From Nilaparvata lugens (lineage: Eukaryota > Arthropoda > Insecta > Hemiptera > Delphacidae), in contig NC_052516.1 of the NCBI RefSeq assembly GCF_014356525.2, positions 23,952,154 through 24,016,153 on the forward strand: a stretch of DNA of 64,000 nt, read 5' to 3'. Positions 10,568-22,183 of the stretch are shown here, piece after piece. Positions within the stretch are counted from its first letter, which is position 1, and each line of letters opens with the position of its first letter. The position numbers and the translations under genes were made by a program. Below the pieces are notes generated by a model. The model worked only from the letters and a program-made list of their open reading frames with translations. It was not told where the DNA came from and did not search any database.

Positions 10568-11307
10568 GTAAGTGGCATCGTTTGTAGGGAGCTCTGCGTT
10601 TGTCCAGACATGGCGTTTATTTCCCTCCATCAGGAATTATTAGAGACGGCAAAGATGTTCTCCTCAAACTAAATAGAGACGAGTGAGTGCCTCTGAGCAT
10701 AATAATGTTCAGGACAAAATAACCGTACTGCTATGTTAACAAGCTACTAGCTCTCATAGAGTTCTTGGTGCTCTGATAATGAGGTTGGTTTGCGAACAAC
10801 TGTACAAAGACTTTTTGTACTTTCCTTTCATTCTTTTGTTCTTTCTAAATTTTCTTTTAATACTGTACCCTCATCTGTTTGTGTATTCATTCTTTGTTCA
10901 GAGTTTTACGTCTCTTCTTGAAAATGTCCTATATTAATCGATCAGGAGGATTGGGAAATGATTTTGAGAATGGTATCACCATAGAGAAACAATAGCGTAA
11001 TAGCTTATATGCTATTGTTTCTCAATGGCATTACTTATATTATAATAATTATATTAAAGTTGCGACCTGAAAACTCTGACACCAGACCTGAGCCAGCCAG
11101 GTCACTCGATATTATTATCATTATTATCATAATATTATAACTGATACTACTAAAACTGAGTTGTAGTTCTTTCATAATATATTTGATTGCTCTGAGAGGA
11201 AAGTAGATATCAGGTGATGAGATGATGAATAAAACTGTTGAAATAGTGAAACAAAACAAATACAAGGGAGAGGGAGGAGATGATATATTTCATAGAAAAA
11301 AAATGAG
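10568..11307. other. Spacer between GAA tracts; no gene recognised
   Basis: Mixed AT-rich sequence separates the two microsatellites. It holds a 48 bp mini-copy of MITE A (10980-11027) and an ATT/ATC-rich patch near 11110. No supported coding region. Confidence 0.5.
10980..11027. mobile_element. MITE A mini-copy, tips only (48 bp)
   Basis: Starts CATAGAGAAACAATAGCG and ends GCTATTGTTTCTCAATG, so only the two tips of family A remain. The flanking 7-mers GTATCAC and GCATTAC agree at five of seven positions, in keeping with a decayed 7 bp target duplication. Confidence 0.65.
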
Positions 11308-11670
11308 GAGATGGAGAAGAAGAAGAGAAGAAGAAGAGAAGAAGAAGAAGAAGAAGAAGAAGAAGAAGAAGAAGAAGAAGAGAAGAAAGAAGAGAAGAAG
11401 AAGAAGAAGAAGAAGAAGAAGAAGAAGAAGAAGAGAAGAAGAAGAAGAAGAAGAAGAAGAAGAAGAAGAAGAAGAAGAAGAAGAAGAGAAGAAAGAAGAA
11501 GAGAAGAAGAAGAGAAGAAGAAGAAGAAGAAGAAAGAAGAGAAGAAGAAGAAGAAGAGAAGAAGAAGAAGAAGAAGAAGAAGAAGAAGAAGAAGAAGAAG
11601 AAGAAGAAGAAGAAAGAAGAAGTCAGAAGAAGAAGAAGAAGAAGAAGAAGAAGAAGAAGAAGAAGAGAAG

Positions 11671-11702
<32 letters not shown>

Positions 11703-11740
11703 GAAGAAAACGAAGAAGAAGAAGAAGAAGAAGAAGTAGA
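11308..11740 (+). repeat. (GAA)n microsatellite, second tract of about 430 bp
   Basis: Long GAA/AAG runs broken at intervals by GAGAAG or AAAG units that shift phase. As in the first tract, the apparent reading frames are homopolymer peptides and not genes. Confidence 0.95.
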
Positions 11741-12079
11741 ATTGAATAACAAAATTCAAATTATTCTTCTAATAACTAGTATCCAGTCATATTTTTGTTT
11801 TTCAAATGATTATGCTTAATGAGAGAATTTCCCTATTATGAAATCTTCAATTGAAATATTATTATTCCATGTGCCCTTTTTCCAGAAATCAGAATTTTTT
11901 ATTGAAATGAGTGGATAATACTGTATTTGTAAAATAGCGTTTTATTGTTATTTATATTATATTTTTATAATCACAATTTATAAAATGGCTTATTTTGTCA
12001 TTTTGGTCCTCATTCAAGATTAAGAAACCAGATTATTGGATTAATTAGTAGAACCATTACTAGATTAACAAACCAGTAT
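11741..12079. other. AT-rich, nothing recognised
   Basis: AT-rich unique sequence between the purine tract and the pyrimidine tract. I see no coding, repeat or structural signal. Confidence 0.5.
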
Positions 12080-12960
12080 TGGGGATTTCTGGAGACGAAC
12101 CTCCAACTCCTCTTCAAATTACTTCTTCATCTTATCCTCCACCTTTCTCTCTTTCCTCTTTCATCTTTCTTTATTATATTCTTCCTCCTCTCGCTCCTTC
12201 TTCCACTCCTTCCCCTCTTCCATTTCCTCCTCCTCCAACTCCTCCTCCTCTTCCTTCTCCTTCTCTCCCTCCTCTTTCTCCTCCTCCTCCTCCTCCTTCT
12301 TCATCTTCTCCTCCTGCTCATCCTCTTTCTCCAAGTCCTTCTCCTCATCCTCCTCCTCCATCTCCTCCTTCTCCTCCTTCTTCTCAACCTCCTCCTCCTC
12401 CTGCTGCTCCTCGTTCTTCAAGTCCACCTCCTTTCACCCCTCCTCATCCTCCTCTTCATTGATCTCCTAGTTTTCTTCATCCTCCTTCACTCCTACTTCT
12501 CCACCAACCTCTTCTTCTTATTTCGCCTCCACGTTTCTCATTTCTCTGTGTCATTAAACATCCAATAAACATTACACCTTTCCACAAAATAATTTTTCTT
12601 TTCTAGCTTTCCCTCCAAATCCCCACTCCTTCTCCTCATCCTCCTTCACCATTTCCACTTCCTTTCCACCTCCTTCTCCACCTCCTCCTCATCATCATCA
12701 TCTCTCCTCCTCAATTCGTTTCCCTCTTTGTCACTGTTCCCGTTGGCAAAGACAGTGAATGACATGATTCCCAAAGGATGGCTGGTGTCGAAATAAACCG
12801 TCTACTGCTCCCATGACAATCCTCTCACTCACTCTCATCCTCTCTTACTCTCTTTCCCTCTCACACAGTCTCTCTCTCTCACACTCTTCCTCATCTACTC
12901 TATCTTTCTCCCTTTCTCTCCGTCTTTAATTCTGTCTAACTCGCTCATATTCTGCTCCAC
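12080..12960 (+). repeat. Pyrimidine-rich (TCC/CTT) block
   Basis: Long TCC/CTC/CTT-rich stretches on the plus strand, broken only by short mixed segments near 12540-12610 and 12730-12810. The 127-residue Pro/Ser-rich frame at 12079-12462 is a by-product of TCC/CCT repeats. The compositional polarity is opposite to that of the GAA tracts 400 bp upstream. Confidence 0.8.
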
Positions 12961-13456
12961 TGTTGTTCCACATTCCAATTATAACGCTTGTTTAGGTTGC
13001 GGTCCTCTTTCGACTAAATCTCTTTCAATTTGTTTTTGTGTGGCAACAGAAACATTATCTGTAGTTAATAGAAATAGGAGAGACGAGATAGAAATGCTAT
13101 GATTATAAGGAAGCATTCCCAGATTCAATTGAATTTCCAATCTCAATCAAATCTAAGAAAACTACAAGTGCATGACAAAATTACTTTGTAAAAATAAAGA
13201 GAACACATTTTCATCAAAATTTATTTAAATACAATCTGATTGAGATAATTTTCAATTTATCCTGGGAATTTTGATTCCCAACAATATGCAAGAAAGAACT
13301 TCAAGCCCATGTCAAGATTACTCCACAGAAATAGAGAGAATACATTTTCATTTCGAATTTATTTAAACTACTTTGGATACACGCTACAATATTAGAAGCT
13401 TCACAAAAGTAATAGATTTTTCAAATGAAATCAAGAATTTCGCAAAATGACCAAAT

Positions 13457-13823
13457 ACTAAAGAGAGGTCCACGTTATAATGGCAGTGCTTGATTAGCAA
13501 TGGTATTGCTATCCTTGTCTATCATTCAACTAAGCAGATAGCGCTATCTCATTCTCGCTTTGCTCTGTTGCCGGATCGTCTTTTAACAATGTAGAATTAA
13601 TAATTAATTAACAAAATATTCCATCTTAATTACGAAATTCTTGAGAAATATAATTTCTTGCTTAATTAATAAAATATAATTGATTATTTTAAACGAGAAT
13701 GAACAGTTAATATTACATCAATAAACCTAAATCAGCTACCGTCCATAGAAGGCATTGACAAGACACAGGATCGGCGACGTTGCTCTCTTATTTTTCTCCA
13801 CTGCCATTATAACGTGGTGGAGT
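13457..13823. mobile_element. MITE F, copy 1
   Basis: A perfect 19 bp inverted pair, CCACGTTATAATGGCAGTG at 13470-13488 and its complement at 13799-13817, bounds about 310 bp of AT-rich non-coding sequence. The ends weaken outward (ACTAAAGAG against GGAGT). A second copy at 44864-45306 shows the same interior. Confidence 0.8.
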
Positions 13824-14030
13824 ATAGGTAATATTGTTTCCGGTATATTCGGATAGAATTCACAATTTTTTGGAAAAATGTCATTACTGGGGGAAATATA
13901 TAATGGATTTTGAAAAAAGACTAATAATATTGGAAACAGGAATCAACTCATTTTGATATCTACCGAACAAGCTCTGCAACGCCCTCGGTGACATCTATCC
14001 CCTAATACTATCAACGTTGCCACGTTGAAC

Positions 14031-14297
14031 CATAGAAAAACAATAGCGTAAGTAGATATCCCTTGGTATAGGGAATTTATGTCGCAACTTTTACTGTTTT
14101 TTCAAGCCGATTACTGTCGATTTTTATTGTTTTGTTGGGGTGATTGTGTATGAACGGCACAATTTGAGAGACTACCAGCGTCACACAGCTGCATAGGAAA
14201 AGAACTATGTGAACTATCGGCTTGGGATAACAGTAAAAGTTGCGACATAAACGCCCTATACCATGGGATATCTACTTACGCTATTATTTTCTCTATG
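14031..14297. mobile_element. MITE family A, full copy
   Basis: Starts CATAGAAAAACAATAGCG and ends ATTTTCTCTATG. It has the same internal arms as the copy at 1251 (TTACTGT... and TAACAGTAAAAGTTGCGAC). Flanked by GTTGAAC (14024-14030) and GTTAAAC (14298-14304), a 7 bp target duplication with one mismatch. Confidence 0.85.
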
Positions 14298-15049
14298 GTT
14301 AAACGTAGCGTTTAACATTAATTTGATCGTTTATAGTATAGAAGTTTTCTCTGGTAGAACCTTGAATTTGAAACGTTGAACGTTAATATTGATATCACCA
14401 TTAATATTAACGTTTTAAGGTTGGCAAGCCTGTCTTGCTTGTGATTGTACTTGGTATTTGGAGCTCTTCAATTTTTACAGTTTTTTAATACAAAGTGTGG
14501 TCTAATTGTGTTTTGTATGTGATAGTCATGGTGTGAAAAGGTGGGAACATTATTCTAAGTATCAATATATTCGAATTGCAAGTAAGTTTTACGGATATTG
14601 ATAAATCAAAATCATTTCTTCAAGCCAGGCTCTTGCGTTGTTTGCGTTGAAGACAAGCTTCAATCTTTTATCACTCCTATTCCTGCGTTTGTGTGAGTGT
14701 ATTTACTTGACTTCGGCGCAATTATACCAACTGTTTCAGTGAAAATACCCCCAAATTTGGCCCGAACTGTATAAAGGACTGCTCTGTAACGTTGCCTATT
14801 ATTTTTCGACTCCTTGGTGAGCCGTCTGTTCGTAAGACACAGTAATAATCACTGACCTGCCTCAATAATTTTTGGTACCTAACGGAATTGCCTATCTGTT
14901 GATAAGAGATATAAGACAGTGGGTCAAAAGCTCAGCTGTTGCATTTTTGTTTCGATCCTTACACAAACAATTCAATTGATTTCGGTCGACCACTGTTAGA
15001 GTTGAGTAAAAGCTTATTCACTGCATTTTCTTTGACAGTTACATTCATA

Positions 15050-15858
15050 ATGGCCGTAAATATGGAAAGTTTAACAGGGATTCTCGAAAAGTTCAAGAGT
15101 GGAATTATCGAAAGTACTAAGCAAGTCATAAAGCAGCAAATAAATGAGTTGAATTTGAGAACTATCATAACAGAACAGAATAGAAAAATTGAAGCGTTCA
15201 GAAAACAGAATGAAGAATTGAAACGTGACTTACAAAACCAAAGTCATTTAATAAACAATTTGAAGAGGGAAAACAATTTGATTTTCTATGGAGTTATTGA
15301 GTCTGCTGGCGAGGACGGAGATCAGGTAATGAGAAAGATTATGGACATATGCAATGAAGTAATGAAAATTGAACTTAAAGCAATTGATGTAAACGCTGTT
15401 AGAAGACTGGGAAGAAAATCGGATTCCAAGACAAGACCAATTATCCTATCTCTAGTCTCGGGATGTAAAAAAATAGTATTTTGAGAAACTGTGGTGGATT
15501 GAAAAATTCAAAGATTTTCGTTAGTGAAGACCAAGATAAAGAGACAAGAGAGAGGCGAAGAGAACTGAATGAATTCCGAAAACGGCTCAGTGATACGCAT
15601 AGTGTTAAAATGAGAAGAAATGGTTTGGTTGTGGATGGGAAGTTTATGAGATATGATGTCTTGAACACGGAGTACAACAGGAAGCCAGAGGAAAGCTGTC
15701 TACTGAAGGAAGATCGCCAACTAGGGGGGAATTATAAACCTGATGAAAATCGTCGAAACAAGAGGAAAGGAGAGAACCTTCAGAGGCAACCCCGAAACAG
15801 GAATCCCAATATCACGCATTTTTTTCGTCCCTCAGGAGATACAGAGCCCGCCAATTAG
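15050..15858 (+). pseudogene. LINE ORF1 protein, single frameshift
   Basis: I chose the ATG at 15050 (MAVNMESLTG) because the frame upstream of it has no ATG start. Residues of about 10-85 are heptad-like and charged (KQNEELKRDLQNQ), typical of the trimerising coiled coil of LINE ORF1 proteins. Next come a NLIFYGVIE strand and a VRRLGRKSDSKTRP segment, resembling the RRM-like RNA-binding domain, then a KIFVSEDQDKETRERRREL stretch. The frame is lost in a run of seven A (15467-15473) and resumes one base earlier to end at 15858, so one base is missing. The role by family is RNA binding in the retrotransposition particle. Confidence 0.75.
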
Positions 15859-15865
15859 AAACAGA

Positions 15866-18800
15866 ATGGAAAATGAATACCCTGAGCACATGAATAAAAA
15901 GGAGAACGATGCATCAGCGATTAGTATATTGGCGTATAATGTGGCAGGAATTGTAAATAAATGTAACAACAGCGCCTTTTTCTGCTTTATCAAAAATTAT
16001 GATATTTTCTTGCTGTTCGAGACATCTGTGTATGATGAGGAAGTGTTTAAAAAATTGGAAATGAAGTTTGATGAATAGGAATTGATCTGGATTCCTGCGG
16101 TGAGAGCGGCACGTCGTGGTAGAGCGAGTGAGGGGAGAATTTATGGCGTCAGGAGGGATAAGGTCAAGAATGGGATTATAAAGTTTGAATCAATACTCAA
16201 TTGCAATATTTTCGAACTTAATGTAGAGTCTCATCGATTTGTCGTCATTCCTACTTATCTAAATTGTAATAAATGGATGGATTATTTCATTGGTATGAGA
16301 GATTTATTGGTGGAATGCAGCGATCTCGAATTGGTGGTTGTAGGCGATTTTAACGGTAGGGTTGGCAACAGGCAGATTATACCAGAGGAAATCCTATCTG
16401 ACTCACCTGTTATCCTATGCTGTGATAGGACTTCGAAAGATGCAGTTATAAATGCATGTGGAAAGGAATTGTTGTCGCTGTTTGACGATTTTGGTCTTGT
16501 GCTACTGAATGGTCGGACGAGGAAGGATGCTGGCGGCGAAATGACGTATATGGGGGCACAAGGCTCCTCAGTCATAGACTTGTGCGCAGTCTCTCTCAAC
16601 GTTCTGCCTGTCGTCGCTTCGTTTGAGGTGATTCCTGAAATTTTCTCCGACCATCTACCAACAGTCACAGAAATTTATTTGCCAGGATGTACGAGAACAA
16701 CTTCAGACAGCTGTCTAATACCGATTCGTAGAAAGTTGCAGTGGAGGCCGGGAAATGAGCGAAAGTATCGCAATGAGCTTAGTTTTAAAGTGGGGAGACG
16801 ACAGAATTGGATCGACCCGAAGGATGACCTTAGATATTTGCTAGCCTTGATTCATGAATTTGCGCCTACAGATCTATTAAGTACTAAGATAGAAAATAAA
16901 GAGCCGTGGTACGATTTGGACTGTGAGCGGAAAAGGAGAGAGTCTTTTTCTCTCTTGAAAGCTTATCGAAAAACCAAGTCTGAGACTATTAGAAGCAGAT
17001 ACTTAGAAACTAATAAAGCTTTTAAACAGTTATGTTTAAGAAAAAAGAAAACGTATTGGTTGGCATTAACGGAGAAGTTTAAAACAGTTAACGATTCAAG
17101 CGAGTTTTGGAAACTGGTGAGATGTTTTAAAAAATGGAGCTTCAGAGTTGGAAATGATATCTCACTGGAGGACTGGGTACATCACTTTGATAAACTATTA
17201 AACCCAGTTCTAACTGCAAATAGAATACTGTATGCTGAACCGTACATCTTGGATGAAATTCTGGACACGCCAATTGTTTTGCAGGACCTGAATAAGGTGC
17301 TTGCTAAAGCCAAAGAAAATAAAGCGCCTGGTGAGGACAGAAAAACAAACGAGTTTTTCAAAAATGCTCCCACAGTCTTTTTGGAGAAATTGACAGACGT
17401 TTTCAACCGTTTTTTCGACTCTTCTGACTTCCCTGGTTGCTTCAAGGAATCAATTATCTATCCTATTCACAAAAAAGGAGACAGCAATGAGCCAGCGAAC
17501 TTTCGAGGAATATCATTCTGCAATGCAGTGTATAACCTGTTTACTGGAACCTTGCTTGACAGGCTGGAAAAATGGATGACACAACACCAAGTCTTACGCG
17601 AATTCCAGGCGGGCTTCAGGAAGTCTTATTCCACCATAGACAACATATTCAATATCATGAGTATTGTCAACATCAAACTATGTGGTCGTGGAAATAAAGT
17701 ATCTGCCTTCTTCGTCGACTTCTCAGCTGCTTTCGACAGGATAGACAGGCAGGCGCTGTTTTACAAATTTTCAGTACTAGGAGTATCCTACAAGATGCTA
17801 AATGCACTTCGAAATCTGTATGATTCGTCAACAGCTAGAGTTTGGGGGCATCAGGGGCTGTCGGGAAGATTTGAAACACGAACCGGCGTAAAGCAAGGCT
17901 GCCTGATGAGTCCCTTGCTGTTTTCTCTATTCGTGAATGATTTGGAGGATTGGCTGGATGGAGGGGTCAATGTTGGGGGTGTCTACATAAAGCTGTTAGC
18001 GTACGCGGACGATATAGTTCTCCTGGCATCGAACAGACTCTCTTTGAGAAGGATGATAGCTGGCTTGGAGAGATACTGCAACAGTTGGAACCTACAGGTT
18101 AATCTTGACAAGTCAAAGATTGTGATCTTCAGGAAAGGAGGAAAAATAAGCAGAAATGAGGTTTGGCTGTACAACAATGAGCCAATTGAAGTGGTGAACA
18201 GCTACAAGTATCTTGGAGTGACATTGACGTCCAGATTGTCATTGACAGAACACTTCAGGGAGAGGTCGTCGGCAGCAAAAATCTCATTGAATATTTTCAA
18301 CGGTCTGTTTTCACAGAAAAACATTCCCTTCAAATCGAAGCTAGGAGTATTTGAAGCAATGGCGCGTTCTACAGTGTGCTATGGCGCTCAAATATGGGGA
18401 GGAAAGATGGTTGAGGAAGTTGAAAAGGTTCAACGTCTTTTCCTTAAGAAGGTTTTCAATCTACCTATGTGGGCGCCAAACTACTGCCTATTACTCGAGA
18501 CTGCACTGCTCCCACTCTTTGTCTATACATTAAGGCTCCACTTCAAGTATATGAAGAGATGCATGAATCTGCCTGATAATAGGTATCCGCATATTCTGCT
18601 CAAGGAAACTATGGAGAGGAAAGTGTTTGTGTACAGAGACTGGATGAATATGGAAACGGCTTATGGGGTCTCAGCAACGGAATTCCTTGCGGGTGATGTT
18701 GAGGCTCTTGTTATCAGAGTCACTGAGGGACTGAGAGAGGGATTCAGAGGCAGACTTCAGAGAAGCCAGCGATACTCCCTGTATCCAGAACTGACGCAAT

Positions 18801-19132
18801 TCACAAACTATGTGTATGAACCAGTGGACTTCACATTGATCAAGTGGTTCATGAAGTCAAGGACCGAGCTCATTCGTCTCAACAAATATTCCCACAGGCA
18901 GGATGTAAGGATCTGTTCTCTATGCAACATGAAGGAGGAAGAGGATGTAGTCCACTTCATAGCCAGGTGCCCGGTGCTTGCAGAGTTCAGAAAGCGTTAC
19001 TTCGGAAAGACTTTGCTTGCTGTAGAGGAGCTGAAGACGTACCTGAATGGTGACAACAGGATGCTGATAGGACAATACTGCAAAGATGCTTGGGCGTACA
19101 GATATTTCTTGATTCAAGAATTCAATTTTTAA
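15866..19132 (+). pseudogene. LINE ORF2: endonuclease and reverse transcriptase, one in-frame stop
   Basis: The ATG at 15866 follows the ORF1 stop by 7 bases and opens a 1,088-codon frame interrupted only by TAG at 16076-16078 (codon 71). The endonuclease runs from ISILAYNVAGI and a DIFLLFETS segment before the stop, through GDFN near 16343, to the SDH signature at 16646-16654. The reverse transcriptase shows FRGISFCNAVYNLF near 17500, FFVDFSAAFDRID near 17710, TGVKQGCLMSPLLFSLF near 17885 and the catalytic YADD at 18002-18013. The C-terminal motif with CSLC (18914-18925), a His near 18953 and Cys at 18968 is the usual LINE zinc-knuckle-like tail. All catalytic signatures appear intact; only the TAG disables it. 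Confidence 0.85.
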
Positions 19133-19235
19133 TCCATACACACAAGATGTACTATTACCCTCTCTTCCTCTGTAAAATAGTATTTTACATTCTTATTTTT
19201 TGTATATATTGTCTATTTTTAAAATAAATAAATAA

Positions 19236-21918
19236 TATTAAAATTCATATATAAAAAGCATGAAATTACCATAGTCACTAAAAAATTACCATATAACTAA
19301 AAAATCACAAACATACTCTGAAGAGCATTACCATAAATCTACATAAATATACATGGAAAATATATAATAAGAACATTATCAAAATGATAGGGAGAGGAGA
19401 AATAAGGTAACCTTGTGCTATTCCTCTCCCAAATTTAGATAACACATGTCCAAATAGGTTCAATTTCAATTTTATTGATGTCATTCATTGTACAATAATA
19501 CAATATTGACACAAGTCAAATACATAGTCACATTGGTAAATCACATTGTAAAAAATTAAGATATTCAAATAACAAAAAATAATTCAATTTGCTGCCAAGA
19601 TGACAAGAATCACATCATTTCAAAAATGTCAACAAAACTTCAGAGTCACTTGAGGTTAAGTCTTGTAGTTCTTCAATTATATCTCTCCTCCATCTTTCCG
19701 CATCATCATTACTTTCCTTCTTCAATTATTACTCGACTCTTTACATAATTCGAGTATCCTTGGATTCAAGAGCAGAAATTTAGATTCACTATACCATAGA
19801 GTAAAGGAAAGATACCATTTGATAGCTAGATTATTTAGTTATCTAGATTATTTGTCTCTGACTATACTAATGAAGACTACTTTTCCCTCCTTCACTTTCC
19901 CCTCCTCCTCCTCACCATAATACCTCAACATTTCCTTCTCTCTCAAACATTTTTTAATCTCAACCTTCCTCCCCCTTCACAAGAATCCACTATAAACATA
20001 GAGTAGATACCGCTTAATACCTAGATTATTCAGATATCTAAAGTCTGGGATATATTACTTTAACATGAAGAGGAGAAACTCATTTCTCCCTCCACAGTTT
20101 GTAGCGTAGACACAGACAGACATCCTGCGCACAGTTGAATGCGCCGTGTCATTTTGCTTCATGCTCTTGTGATGAAAACAATATTATACCTGCTGACCAG
20201 TAAATGACTTGGAACATTGCCAGCAATACCTGGAAGGGGAGTGTTGGTGCGTCGCGTTGCAAAGCTCTCTCACACAGACACGAAAGAAGAAGAATGCTGC
20301 TAGGTAGTGGGAGTGATTAGTGGAGGATAGAGCATCGGACCTCTCCGTCTTCGAGAAAGAGCCGTGTTAAAAGTAATTTCTCTCCCACTTTAGATTATTT
20401 GTCTCTGACTATACTAATGTAGGCCTCCTCCTCCTCCACATCCTTCAACATCCCCTCTCATCCTCACACTTTTTTCAATCTAAACCTTTCCCCCCCCTTC
20501 ATAAACAATTTTTTCAACTTCAAATTTTTTTCATTCATCACTGATTGCAAATTGAATTGATTTCCAGTGAGAAAAAAACGAACAATTTCAGAAGCTTGAT
20601 AGAATCGAGAGGAGACTGTCACATCGACTCTGTTATCGCTTTGGAATCAGGATCCTGTACATAAATGGGAATGAGTGCTCACATATATGAGAAATATGTG
20701 TATTTACCGAGTTATATCTATACGTGTCAGAGATTATAAATCTCTAAAGTCTGATTGACGTATCGCAGTTACCTCTTCCTGATCACTCACTCTCTCTCAC
20801 TCACTCACACTCTCTCACTACCACTCTCTAACTCACTCACACTCTCAATTTTTCCTTCTCACACACACGCTCACACAATCTCTCTCTCTCTCATGCGCTC
20901 TTTCTATTACTCTCTTTTTCCATCGCCGAAAACTGATAAATCATCAGAAAATCTCATGCCAGAATTGACCGTCGGATTCATGATGTAATACCTGTCTATA
21001 ATCTGTGGTCTGAAGGGATTTTGAAGCCCAACGCATGATTCAACATTTCAGCTGCACGCTCTCTCTCACTCCATCCTGTCAACTACTATTAGAAATGTAA
21101 GCACTGGATATTTTAAATGTCATTTTGGACATTTTAGTCAGTTTGAATTATTGGTCTTGATATGAGAAATATTTATTTTTGTCATAGTCATCCAATCTCA
21201 GCTGTTTTCCATGCATGAAATCAAGCCGGTAAACAGCTGTTCACAGAACCAATGAACATATGATTCACATTACAGCATACACTATTGAAAGCAATGTGAT
21301 GAGATCATATGTTCTCTTTACAGTCGAGTATGTTTCTTAGTTCAGGAGAAGGAATAGCAAAACTGCTACAAAAAACGACCTTCAGGGCTTAAGGTGGAAG
21401 TTTTGTCAACTTCCACAAAATTCCTGATTTGGAATTTGTAAACTGGGTTATTTTTACAGAATGCATGTTGTAGTAGCATCAGCACAAGTAGGTAATGTTT
21501 TCTATTACTCAATTACTCTTCTTCAAACTATTATGACAAAAAATAGTGTACGTTGCTTGGACGTGAAAGTCTTTTGCAGTGCTCCAATGAAATTCTAGTC
21601 TCGGCTAACGCCTCGTCTAGGAAGATTGTTTTGCCTGCAAAAGGCCCCTTCCCGTCCTTGTGACGTGAGATAATATTACGATATTTGGATTACATGCTTC
21701 ATAACAAGATTATCAATGTGATAACAAGACAATCCATTTTTGAAAAAAATCTCATCATGTATGATAATCAAATAAGTTCGATTCGAATAGAAGATTGAGT
21801 TTTTGAGAACAAGTAGAAAATGTCCGATTGGATTGAGGTAGTTTATCAGTGGAACCCTTGTAGGAAAGCCATGAGGAAACAGGAAAGCCATCATAAAATT
21901 CCTTTATGTGATGGAAGC
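19236..21918. other. Non-coding; CT-rich patches and an old duplication
   Basis: No gene recognised. A block with 'AGATTATTTGTCTCTGACTA' followed by TCC-rich sequence occurs near 19845-19980 and again near 20388-20505, so it was duplicated with about 245 bp of other sequence between (20100-20345). CTCACTCT-type repeats lie at 20780-20905. The rest appears unique. Confidence 0.5.
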
Positions 21919-21929
21919 TACGGTATTAT

Positions 21930-22183
21930 ACGGAGTGATCCGTGGTCTAGTGGATAGAGTGCCTGCGTAGCAGCATAGAGATCCCGCGTTCAAACCCTCT
22001 CAATACCAAAAGTTTTTTAACCAGATCACTCCCGTGTTATCGGATGGGCACGTTAAACTGTCGGTCCCGGCTGAAGTATGACAGTCGTAAGGCCCATCGA
22101 TGGCTTAAATTATATATTCAGGCGGTGGGACCTTCCCGCAAGGGACTCCCCACCAACAAAAGCCATACGAATTTACTTTTTTT
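21930..22183 (+). mobile_element. tRNA-derived SINE with exact 11 bp target duplication
   Basis: The head has a pol III A-box-like TGGTCTAGTGGATAGAG (near 21943) and a B-box-like GTTCAAACCC (near 21992) spaced as in a tRNA. The tail region has the GGGACTCCCCACCAACAAAA phrase seen in arthropod SINE/RTE 3' ends and finishes in a T/A-rich run. TACGGTATTAT flanks both sides exactly (21919-21929 and 22184-22194), proving insertion by target-primed reverse transcription. The body is about 254 bp. It encodes no protein and would rely on a LINE for movement. Confidence 0.9.

Larger units (their letters stand above)
15050..19235 (+). mobile_element. Near-complete two-ORF LINE
   Basis: ORF1 (coiled coil plus RNA-binding-like region) and ORF2 (endonuclease, reverse transcriptase, C-terminal zinc-knuckle-like motif) lie in order. 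Seven bases separate the ORF1 stop from the ORF2 ATG. Downstream of ORF2 is about 100 bp of untranslated sequence ending in an AAATAAATAAATA tail near 19221-19234. The 5' untranslated region probably reaches upstream towards 14300-14900, but I could not fix its start or find a convincing target duplication. Two lesions break it: a one-base loss in ORF1 and a TAG in ORF2. ORF2 has no RNase H domain. The clade is unresolved; CR1/L2/Jockey-type LINEs are the nearest architecture. Confidence 0.85.

Noticed and set aside
10114..10587. Long open frames across the GAA tracts (also 11222-11759 and 48703-49231)
   Set aside because: They encode homopolymer or near-homopolymer peptides dictated by the triplet repeat; no start context or domain.
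12079..12462. 127-residue Pro/Ser-rich frame that resembles an extensin-like protein
   Set aside because: Composition follows directly from TCC/CCT repeats; no signal peptide or conserved motif.
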